From: a bacterium
Lineage (GTDB): Bacteria; Cyanobacteriota; Vampirovibrionia; Gastranaerophilales; Gastranaerophilaceae
Assembly (NCBI GenBank): GCA_024408905.1
Contig: JAKSUP010000064.1
Span: forward strand, 1 to 7,238
Length of the DNA stretch: 7,238 bases
Direction of reading: 5' to 3'
The stretch's first letter is position 1; every line of letters starts with the position of its first letter. The notes below the pieces were generated by a model. It searched no databases. It was not told the origin of the DNA and worked only from the letters and a program-made list of their open reading frames with translations. Shown one piece after another: positions 1 through 5,659 of this stretch. Both the position numbers and the translations under genes were made by a program.

Positions 1-323
1 CTGTATCCTTCTTCAAAAGCCGATTTTTTAATATTTTCTGATTCTTCTTTTGCTCTTGATACGAGATTTCTGTCATCAATCCTTCTATAACCTCTGCGTC
101 GTGAACCTCTGCGACGTTCTTGACGCTGCTCAAAATCAATATTCTCAATATCAAACAAGTCTATTTCTTGCTTTGTTGTTTCTTCTTGCTTTGGAGCTTC
201 TTGAGAAACGTCTTCTTGAGAAACTTCAGGGACTTGTGAATTTACATCATTAATTGCACCAACAATTTCTTCTTGGTGCGTAATTTTTTTATGAAAATTT
301 TGATTTTTTTTCTTAATAATCAT
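1..323 (-). CDS. fliH: FliH, flagellar export ATPase regulator (N-terminal part, cut by window edge)
   Basis: Only the first 107 codons are present; the frame is open to the window edge. FliH is the cytoplasmic partner of the FliI ATPase and delivers it to the flagellar export gate. The visible part begins with a Lys-rich head (MIIKKK), a Gln/Glu-rich linker at about residues 28-53, an arginine cluster at 67-81 (RQERRRGSRRRGYRR), and then the typical FliH entry motif AKEESENIKKSAFEEGY at 91-107, where an alternating Ala/Glu helix leads into EEGY. The ATG lies 3 bases after the stop of the upstream gene and has no good ribosome-binding site at normal distance (a GAGGAG lies about 18 bases upstream inside the preceding gene), so translational coupling is likely. 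The call rests on the motif and on the place after fliE-fliF-fliG slot. The N-terminal half is low-complexity and would not identify the gene alone. Confidence 0.78.
   Translation of the reverse strand, partial: MIIKKKNQNFHKKITHQEEIVGAINDVNSQVPEVSQEDVSQEAPKQEETTKQEIDLFDIENIDFEQRQERRRGSRRRGYRRIDDRNLVSRAKEESENIKKSAFEEGY
89..116 (-). repeat. Tandem 15-bp repeat coding for the Arg-rich patch in fliH
   Basis: Two copies of a 13-base core (plus strand AACCTCTGCG[TA]CG at 89-101 and 104-116) lie 15 bases apart with one mismatch. In the fliH frame they encode RRRGS and RRRGY, five residues each. The period is a multiple of three, so the reading frame is kept. This looks like a local in-frame duplication. 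Confidence 0.7.
165..224 (-). repeat. Further in-frame tandem duplications in the fliH linker
   Basis: The 13-base word CTTCTTGAGAAAC occurs exactly at 197-209 and 212-224 (period 15). The 11-base word TTCTTGCTTTG occurs exactly at 165-175 and 183-193 (period 18). Both periods keep the fliH frame and give the Gln/Glu-rich stretch around VSQEDVSQEAPKQEE. With the repeat at 89-116, this suggests the FliH N-terminal linker grew by short duplications. Confidence 0.65.
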
Positions 324-326
324 GAA

Positions 327-1397
327 CTAATTTTGCAAACTCTCCTCTAAATATTCCTCTACAATACCTGCCACACGCAAAGGAAGATTTCCATATTCAC
401 CATCGAACGCTTCTGATACAAAGCGTTTAACAAATGGCCTTTCATTTTTTATAACTTTTTCAATACTTTCTCTCGAATTATTTTTATACAAATCCAGCAA
501 ACCTAAAACTACATTTTCTTGTGTAAGTTTACGTTTGATTGGTAAAATACCACGCATCTGAGATAGGTAATCTGCAACCAAATCACCATCTACGTGTGAT
601 TCTAAATCTGCCATATCCATATATTTTGATATCACAATTGAATCATTCTTATCAAACTTATTTAAAATAGTTGTAACTTTATCTTGAGATAAAATTTTGA
701 GAATCATAGCCAAAGACATTAGCTTCATTTGTTTGCTGGAAATGCCCTCTGAAATAGAAGCTACTGCATTCTTTTCAATACGCTTGCGTTCTGCAGCTTC
801 TTCTTTTTGTTTTGAATTTTCACGCATAGCTTGTTCGGAACGCTCAGCAATTTCTCTTTGGCGTTGAGCTTTTTCTTCTTGTTTTTTTATTTGTTCTTCT
901 TGAGCTTGTCTTGCCATTGCATCAATATTAGATTGACTTTCAGCTCGGTTTTTTACTTCTTCATTAATAATACCTTTTTGCTCAAGTTCTTCAATACTTT
1001 GCTTATAAACTTTAACAACATGATGCTCTACTGCTTGAAGTAATTGATCTTGAGGGATTTTTCTTATAACAGCTTGTTTTGCAACTTCAAAAATAGTAAA
1101 TGCTATTTTTTGCATTATTGTATCCCAGTATTCAGGCAAAATCCCTGAATGAACAAGGTCTATAGATTTATGGAAGGACCATTCTGCAATCAACTGAGTT
1201 ATAAAAACAGCCTGATCTACGGTTAGTTCCATCGAATTATCATTATATAAAGCTTCTCCGGCAAGTAACGTAAAATTGCCTAATGTTTTTACTATATATT
1301 CTTTTTCATTTTCTTGTAAATCAGCAGGAACTAATTCTTTGGCCTGTTCTGCCATAGAAGACGCAAATTCTTTATAATCAAATCCTTCTATTGCCAT
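327..1397 (-). CDS. Divergent FliG-like protein in the fliG slot (putative motor switch protein)
   Basis: This 356-residue soluble protein lies 40 bases after fliF and 3 bases before fliH, exactly where fliG normally sits. Its sequence is not that of a textbook FliG. Residues 1-132 form a helical domain I do not recognise (hydrophobic stretch near 93-110, conserved-looking EWSFHKSIDL at 72-81). Residues about 133-210 are a strongly charged Gln/Glu/Lys coiled coil. Residues 222-283 have the hydrophobic spacing of a FliG armadillo-type unit (LSQDKVTTILNKFDKNDS, then MDMADLE, then VADYLSQM). The tail, 290-356, is helical. I cannot find the EHPQ motif, the GG-containing loop or the charged torque helix of normal FliG. 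The length is slightly above the roughly 335 residues usual for FliG. The start is supported by a GGGGGG run 7 bases before the ATG. It could be a remodelled FliG or a different protein occupying the slot, with true fliG elsewhere. The role is inferred mainly from position. Confidence 0.5.
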   Translation of the reverse strand: MAIEGFDYKEFASSMAEQAKELVPADLQENEKEYIVKTLGNFTLLAGEALYNDNSMELTVDQAVFITQLIAEWSFHKSIDLVHSGILPEYWDTIMQKIAFTIFEVAKQAVIRKIPQDQLLQAVEHHVVKVYKQSIEELEQKGIINEEVKNRAESQSNIDAMARQAQEEQIKKQEEKAQRQREIAERSEQAMRENSKQKEEAAERKRIEKNAVASISEGISSKQMKLMSLAMILKILSQDKVTTILNKFDKNDSIVISKYMDMADLESHVDGDLVADYLSQMRGILPIKRKLTQENVVLGLLDLYKNNSRESIEKVIKNERPFVKRFVSEAFDGEYGNLPLRVAGIVEEYLEESLQN

Positions 1398-1437
1398 TAA
1401 TTTTCCCCCACACCGGTCTTAAGTTAATATTATTGAA

Positions 1438-3099
1438 TTATTTTTCAATCCAACTTCTTATTCTTTCCCCTGCCTCTGATTCGTCGATGCCGTCTATTTC
1501 TTTTTTCAACTCTCTTAAAGCATCTCTGATATCAGAACCTGTTGCATGAATTGCCGGTCTGCTTTGTTGTTCCAACAATCCTTGTTGCAATTGAGATTGT
1601 TTTTCTATCATATCAGCAGCATTCATACTTAAATCTTTTATTTGTTGTTCTTGTGCAGCATTTTGCTCTTTTAATCTAATCATTTCTTCTTCTTGTTGAG
1701 CCTTAGCAGCATTAATTTTTTGAGTAAGCACTTTATGTCCGAAGAATAATCCACAAACAATCAGAGCAATTGCCAGCCACCAAGGATTACCATGTTCAGC
1801 CTTAATAGGTGCTTTTACATTTTTATCACCTGCCATAAACGGATCTAAGGATTCTGCAAACGCAATTGTTACATTATCGGCAGTAGCTTTTGGGCTTGCT
1901 GCGTGAGCAACCAACTCTTTTAATTCTTCAAGAGTCAATTCTACAGGCAAAGCATCTTTTTCAAGAGTTACGGCAATTGAAATTTCTTCCAATACCCCCG
2001 GTGACATGTATTCATTAGTTTGAACTTTTGTCACACCATATTGAGTTTCTCTTGCAGTTCTTGAATAACTTCTGTTTTGAGAAGAATCAGAACTTCCTGC
2101 AGGCAATCCGTTTGGTAGATATACACTTACTGCATTTGTATTTTTATTAACATCCTGCGTTTGATCTCCCAAACCTTCTGAGAAAGTTTGTTCGTTAACA
2201 GCAGTTTTGCTTTCAGGATCATAAGATATAGTAAATCTTTCAACAGGAGCTTGTTTTAGGAAAGTGCTGACAGTTGCAACATATTTGCCGGAACCAATTA
2301 ATCTGTTCAATTGAGCTTGAACTTTTTCCTGCATATATTTATCATTTTCTTGCAACCTTTGAAGCATTTCAGATTGTGCATTCACAAGACTGTTGTATAC
2401 GTGACCATTTGTGTCCGTTATTGAAATATTTTCGGAAGTTAAGCCTGACACACTACCTAATAACAAATTAGATACGGCTTTGATTGTACCCATATTCAAA
2501 GTTTGACCAACTGCAACCGTTAATTGAACAGTAGCAGTAACCGGTTTTTGCATTGATGAAAACATTGTTTGTTCAGGAATTGAAATAAATACAGAAGCAT
2601 TTTCAATGCCGTCAATTCTCTTAATTAAACGAGAAAGTTCGCCGTTCATAGCACGAACAAGTCTTATTCTCTTGTCTTCTTTTGTTGAAGTAAAATCACC
2701 TTTATCAAAAACTTCTAAACCTACATTTTGGTCATATAATCCACTTTCTACGATAACCATAATTGCTCTGTCACGTTGTTCGGTCGTGCATTTGTGCATT
2801 CCGGGGGTACAATCACCTTTTTTAAGTTTCAAAACGGATTTTGTGCCGTCAACAGCACGTGCTGCAACTATATTATTTCTCGCTAACAAAGCTTGAATTT
2901 CAAGGGCTTTACCTAAATTATCAGTAGTAAGTAAATCTACATCTTCTCTCAATGGCTCATTACTTACATCAATCGGTTCATTTTTTTTGGAAGAATTGGC
3001 AACTGCGCCACAAATAATAAAAATCAGGAGCAGCAGAACCACCCCACCTATTATTGAGGCTAACAAAACTTTATTTTCCAGTAGTTTTTGAAAATCCAT
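1438..3099 (-). CDS. fliF: FliF, flagellar MS-ring protein
   Basis: FliF forms the membrane ring on which the rod, export gate and switch are built. The 553 residues fit the family length. A first membrane helix lies at about 11-35 and a second at about 440-456. Between them is the periplasmic part with family hallmarks: LLTTDNLGKALEIQALLARNNI, GLEVFDKGDFTSTKEDKRIR at 127-146, RAMNGELSRLI at 149-159, VFISIPEQTMF, and the ring-building region SNLLLGSVSGL followed by ISITDTNGHVY. After the second helix come a Gln-rich coiled coil (about 463-512) and a tail ending ERIRSWIEK, matching the conserved (I/V)R-x-W end that normally binds FliG. Unusual is a short insert with two cysteines (C97 and C104) in the first periplasmic domain. 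The start has GGGAAGGA just upstream. It follows fliE by 48 bases and precedes the fliG-slot gene by 40. Confidence 0.93.
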   Translation of the reverse strand: MDFQKLLENKVLLASIIGGVVLLLLIFIICGAVANSSKKNEPIDVSNEPLREDVDLLTTDNLGKALEIQALLARNNIVAARAVDGTKSVLKLKKGDCTPGMHKCTTEQRDRAIMVIVESGLYDQNVGLEVFDKGDFTSTKEDKRIRLVRAMNGELSRLIKRIDGIENASVFISIPEQTMFSSMQKPVTATVQLTVAVGQTLNMGTIKAVSNLLLGSVSGLTSENISITDTNGHVYNSLVNAQSEMLQRLQENDKYMQEKVQAQLNRLIGSGKYVATVSTFLKQAPVERFTISYDPESKTAVNEQTFSEGLGDQTQDVNKNTNAVSVYLPNGLPAGSSDSSQNRSYSRTARETQYGVTKVQTNEYMSPGVLEEISIAVTLEKDALPVELTLEELKELVAHAASPKATADNVTIAFAESLDPFMAGDKNVKAPIKAEHGNPWWLAIALIVCGLFFGHKVLTQKINAAKAQQEEEMIRLKEQNAAQEQQIKDLSMNAADMIEKQSQLQQGLLEQQSRPAIHATGSDIRDALRELKKEIDGIDESEAGERIRSWIEK

Positions 3100-3116
3100 A
3101 TATCCTTCCCTATATT

Positions 3117-3145
3117 ATTATACACATTTTAACCGTTTATGAGAA
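3117..3145 (-). promoter_or_regulatory. Candidate internal sigma-70-type promoter before fliF
   Basis: Reading the minus strand, TTCTCA (3145-3140) is separated by 17 bases from a perfect TATAAT (3122-3117). The predicted start of transcription near 3110 would leave a very short leader holding the AAGGA before the fliF ATG. The sequence is AT-rich, so a chance match is quite possible. Confidence 0.3.
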
Positions 3146-3147
3146 TA

Positions 3148-3489
3148 CTAAATCTGTAATTGCATAATTTTATCATACGCTTGGATGACTTTTCCTGTCA
3201 CAGTAGTTGCAACTGAAATTGAAAGTTCTGCTTTTGACATTGCTGTCATAACATCATGAATATCGACGTTTTCAGACCCCATCATAGCGTCTTTTAACAG
3301 ATTATCAGGTGCATTCATTTGTGTGTTCAGATTTTCTACAAGTCCTGACATAACACTCGAAAAATCTGCCGTAGAAGGTTCTTCCACTCTATTCATCCTT
3401 GCTGATGGCATATTGTAACCCCAAGAATCAATTTTTGAGTGTTGAATTCTTGCTTCCAAGTCATATTGTGGATAAAAACCGTTTAACAT
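3148..3489 (-). CDS. fliE: FliE, flagellar hook-basal body complex protein
   Basis: FliE is the small rod-base protein that joins the MS ring to the proximal rod and is exported through the flagellar type III gate. The C-terminus carries the family signature: VDIHDVMTAMSKAELSISV, then KVIQAYDKIMQLQI at the very end, as in other FliE proteins where a KA-helix is followed by AY-x-x-I-M. The N-terminal 40 residues are variable, as usual. A GTG at 3495 would give 115 residues, but it lies inside the ribosome-binding site; the ATG at 3489 (113 residues) is 5 bases after the GGCGG core and is the better start. It is the first gene of the minus-strand flagellar cluster, behind a sigma-28-like promoter. 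Confidence 0.9.
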   Translation of the reverse strand: MLNGFYPQYDLEARIQHSKIDSWGYNMPSARMNRVEEPSTADFSSVMSGLVENLNTQMNAPDNLLKDAMMGSENVDIHDVMTAMSKAELSISVATTVTGKVIQAYDKIMQLQI

Positions 3490-3491
3490 AT

Positions 3492-3501
3492 TCACCGCCT
3501 T
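3492..3501 (-). promoter_or_regulatory. Ribosome-binding site that fixes the fliE start
   Basis: The minus strand reads AAGGCGGTGA, one mismatch from the full anti-16S complement AAGGAGGTGA. Its core is 5 bases from the ATG at 3489, while the alternative GTG at 3495 overlaps it. This favours the 113-residue FliE. Confidence 0.75.
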
Positions 3502-3519
3502 TATATATTAGTAGTAAAT

Positions 3520-3546
3520 TTATCGACCTGATTAAGGATTTTTTTA
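3520..3546 (-). promoter_or_regulatory. Sigma-28 (FliA/SigD)-type promoter for the fliE operon
   Basis: On the minus strand TAAA (3546-3543) is followed after exactly 15 bases by GTCGATAA (3527-3520). The known sigma-28 consensus is TAAA, 15 bases, GCCGATAA, so the -35 core and spacing are perfect and the -10 matches at 7 of 8 positions. Transcription would start near 3513, about 24 bases before the fliE ATG, leaving room for the ribosome-binding site. Sequence match and flagellar context agree; whether the organism has FliA cannot be seen here. Confidence 0.65.
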
Positions 3547-3570
3547 GTTTTTTTATAAAAAATCATCTGT

Positions 3571-3599
3571 TTGTACTATCGTTTTTAATGAATTCTAAA
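3571..3599 (+). promoter_or_regulatory. Weak candidate promoter for the plus-strand cluster
   Basis: TTGTAC (3571-3576), 17 bases, TCTAAA (3594-3599). The -35 box is fair but the -10 box lacks the important second A. It would leave a leader of about 45 bases before the small ORF. It is the best housekeeping-type match I see in the divergent region, but only tentative. Confidence 0.25.
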
Positions 3600-3649
3600 G
3601 AAATGTCAAATTTTTGCCGTAGTAGATATTAGCTAATCGAGGTGGTAAT

Positions 3650-3817
3650 ATGAATTTACATGAGGAATGTTTGTTGAAATACTTACTAAATCCGACAGGA
3701 CTTGTTCAAACACTTGAAATATTAAAGTTGAACAACCTAATAATAGAACAAGAGTTGGCTTGTAAAACAGGAAAGCACAGTAATATCAAAATGAGATACA
3801 CGCCAACAAAAATATAG
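3650..3817 (+). CDS. Small ORF of 55 residues, unknown function
   Basis: ATG at 3650, TAG at 3815-3817. The strongest argument that it is translated is a near-ideal ribosome-binding site, GAGGTGG at 3639-3645, with 4 bases to the ATG. The product starts MNLHEECLLKYLLNPTG, has a Leu/Ile-rich middle (about 16-36) that could form one or two helices, and a basic tail (KTGKHSNIKMRYTPTK). It has no clear signal peptide or membrane helix, two cysteines (C7, C38), and a slight net positive charge by my count. It is the first gene of the plus-strand cluster, 15 bases before the diguanylate cyclase, and diverges from fliE. I recognise no family. It could be a small regulator, a leader peptide controlling the cyclase, or the remnant of a longer gene. 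Confidence 0.55.
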   Translation: MNLHEECLLKYLLNPTGLVQTLEILKLNNLIIEQELACKTGKHSNIKMRYTPTKI

Positions 3818-3832
3818 TATTCTGGGGGAAAT

Positions 3833-5659
3833 ATGATGAAAAAACTTATACAAACAAAATGGTTTACCTATGGAACATACCTACTTTTAGTACTTGCCGT
3901 GTTATTAGTGGGTTTTATTTTACTAAATAACAACAAAACTCTAAGAAATGTTATGCTATCATTTTTTGAAGTTGCAGAAAATAGGAGTTTTGATTACAGA
4001 CAATCCATAAGAGTGTTGCATAAACAGCCTGTTCCAAACAAGGATATTGTCATTCTCGCAATAGATGATGCGAGTTTTGAATATTTATGGGATAAATACG
4101 GCGAATGGCCAATCCCAAGAAACGTATACGCTGATATAATAAACCACCTTGAAAAATCAAAACCACAAGCAATTATATTCGACTTAATGTTTATAAAATC
4201 AATGAGAGCATCAGAAAGTTCAGATAAAGAACTTATTGAAGCAATGAATAAATATAACAATATTTATACCGGCATGAATTTCGATACCCAGTCTGCTGAA
4301 ATAAGAAAACCTGTTGATTTACCCGAAAGACTAAAAATAAATATAAATATAAATAATAATTCTAAAATTGATTTCTCAAAAAAATATGAATTTACTAACT
4401 GCCGTGCAATTTTGCCGGAATTAATTAACGGAAATGTCCACGTTGGTCTCACTAGCGTAATTAGAAATAGCGATGGAATCATACGAAATGTTGCACCTAT
4501 TATGATGTACAAAAATGACTTTTATCCATACTTATCATTTTTAGTATCAGGAAACTACCTTACACAAAAAGATACAAACACTTATTCTATAGATAAAAAC
4601 GGCAATCTTTTAGTAAAAGATACAAAAATTCCGTTGACAAAAAATGGTGACACAATACTCAATTGGTACGGTCCAAGCAACACACATACCGTATACCCTT
4701 TGTATAAAGTTATTAATGAGATAAATAACGGCACAAATGGACTTAATTTTAAAGATAAAATTATTCTCATCGGCACAACTGCAATGAGTTTACACGATAC
4801 AAAAAGTGTTCCGGTACAAGAAGGTGTATATCCGGGAGTAGAAATTCACGCTACATTTATAAATAATGTTATTGATAATAACTTCATTCATAAAACCGAT
4901 TTTATAACTAATTTAATAATACTAATAGGTGTCATTTGTCTGGTTGGTCTTATTGTAATGCTATCTACCTCAACTCTTTTTGCAATACTTTCAACCGTAC
5001 TATTCACAATCGCATACTTGTTTATTTCTTACTACACGATGGAAATATATAACATTTGGATGCCTGTTGTGTTACCGATGATATCAATATTTTTAGCTTT
5101 TGCATTGTCATTCTTGGCAAAATATATCCTAAAATCAAAAGATTTCGATTACCAATACAAATTGGCTACAATAGACGGTTTGACTGAATTATATAACCAC
5201 AGATATTTTCAGGATACTTTAAGAAAGCAAATTGAAGTTTCAAAACGCTATAATCAGACATTTTCTTTAATTATTATAGATATAGACTTTTTCAAAAAAT
5301 TTAATGATACATACGGACACCAAGCAGGCGATGCTGTTTTAAGACAAGTTGCTCAAACTCTTAAAAAGAATTCCAGAGCAACGGATTGCGTATGTAGATA
5401 TGGTGGCGAAGAAATGAGTATAATTCTTCCAAACACTAACGCAGAAGATGCTTTATTCAATGCAAACAGGATTTGTAAAGCAGTTGCAGAGAAAGAATTT
5501 AAACTCAATGCAAATGACACCTCAAAAGTTACAATAAGCTTAGGTGTGGCAACATTCCCACAAGATGCTGAAACTCCTCAAGAATTGATTGAAAAAGCTG
5601 ATAAAAGTCTTTATTATGCAAAGGAACACGGAAGAAACCAAGTTGGAAAAATTGAATAG
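3833..5659 (+). CDS. CHASE2 sensor diguanylate cyclase (GGDEF domain)
   Basis: This 608-residue inner-membrane protein is predicted to make cyclic di-GMP from two GTP in response to an extracytoplasmic signal. Order: membrane helix at about 12-31; CHASE2 domain about 45-350 outside the cytoplasm, with DIVILAIDDASF (71-82), WPIPR (92-96) and AIIFDLMF (113-120); three membrane helices at about 358-378, 381-400 and 409-430; GGDEF domain about 440-608. The GGDEF domain keeps DIDFFKKFNDTYGHQAGD (483-500), needed for metal and GTP binding, and an RATD product-inhibition site (515-518). The signature reads GGEEM (524-528); Met replaces the usual Phe, while the catalytic Glu is present. A low-complexity Ile/Asn run lies at 168-176. 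ATG codons occur at 3833 and 3836; the second is 7 bases after GGGGG. No EAL or HD-GYP domain is present. The neighbouring flagellar operon suggests a role in motility control, but that is inference. Confidence 0.88.
   Translation: MMKKLIQTKWFTYGTYLLLVLAVLLVGFILLNNNKTLRNVMLSFFEVAENRSFDYRQSIRVLHKQPVPNKDIVILAIDDASFEYLWDKYGEWPIPRNVYADIINHLEKSKPQAIIFDLMFIKSMRASESSDKELIEAMNKYNNIYTGMNFDTQSAEIRKPVDLPERLKINININNNSKIDFSKKYEFTNCRAILPELINGNVHVGLTSVIRNSDGIIRNVAPIMMYKNDFYPYLSFLVSGNYLTQKDTNTYSIDKNGNLLVKDTKIPLTKNGDTILNWYGPSNTHTVYPLYKVINEINNGTNGLNFKDKIILIGTTAMSLHDTKSVPVQEGVYPGVEIHATFINNVIDNNFIHKTDFITNLIILIGVICLVGLIVMLSTSTLFAILSTVLFTIAYLFISYYTMEIYNIWMPVVLPMISIFLAFALSFLAKYILKSKDFDYQYKLATIDGLTELYNHRYFQDTLRKQIEVSKRYNQTFSLIIIDIDFFKKFNDTYGHQAGDAVLRQVAQTLKKNSRATDCVCRYGGEEMSIILPNTNAEDALFNANRICKAVAEKEFKLNANDTSKVTISLGVATFPQDAETPQELIEKADKSLYYAKEHGRNQVGKIE
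4337..4360 (+). repeat. Hexanucleotide microsatellite inside the CHASE2 coding region
   Basis: Three exact ATAAAT units (4337-4354) are followed by AATAAT. They encode alternating Ile and Asn, then Asn. The unit is two codons, so slippage would change length without breaking the frame. Confidence 0.6.

Noticed and set aside
133..180. Repeats at the left end as a CRISPR array
   Set aside because: The units are short (11-13 bases), directly tandem without spacers, and lie in a coding frame.
50..253. 67-codon plus-strand frame at the left edge
   Set aside because: It is antisense to the fliH N-terminus; its Leu-rich look comes from the complement of Gln/Glu codons and repeats.
2606..2896. 96-codon open frame on the plus strand inside fliF
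   Set aside because: It lies opposite a well-conserved region of fliF, has no convincing ribosome-binding site, and its product resembles nothing; it is a shadow frame.
3148..3495. GTG at 3495 as the fliE start (115 residues)
   Set aside because: It lies inside the AAGGCGGTGA ribosome-binding site; the ATG at 3489 is correctly spaced.
3581..3609. Perfect TTGACA on the minus strand (3609-3604) as a sigma-70 -35 box for fliE
   Set aside because: No good -10 box follows at 16-18 bases (the best is TAAAAA), and the sigma-28-like site nearer to fliE is much stronger.
3399..3632. 77-codon plus-strand frame covering the fliE start and the divergent region
   Set aside because: It overlaps fliE antisense, crosses the promoter region and has no ribosome-binding site; hydrophobic residues arise from T runs.
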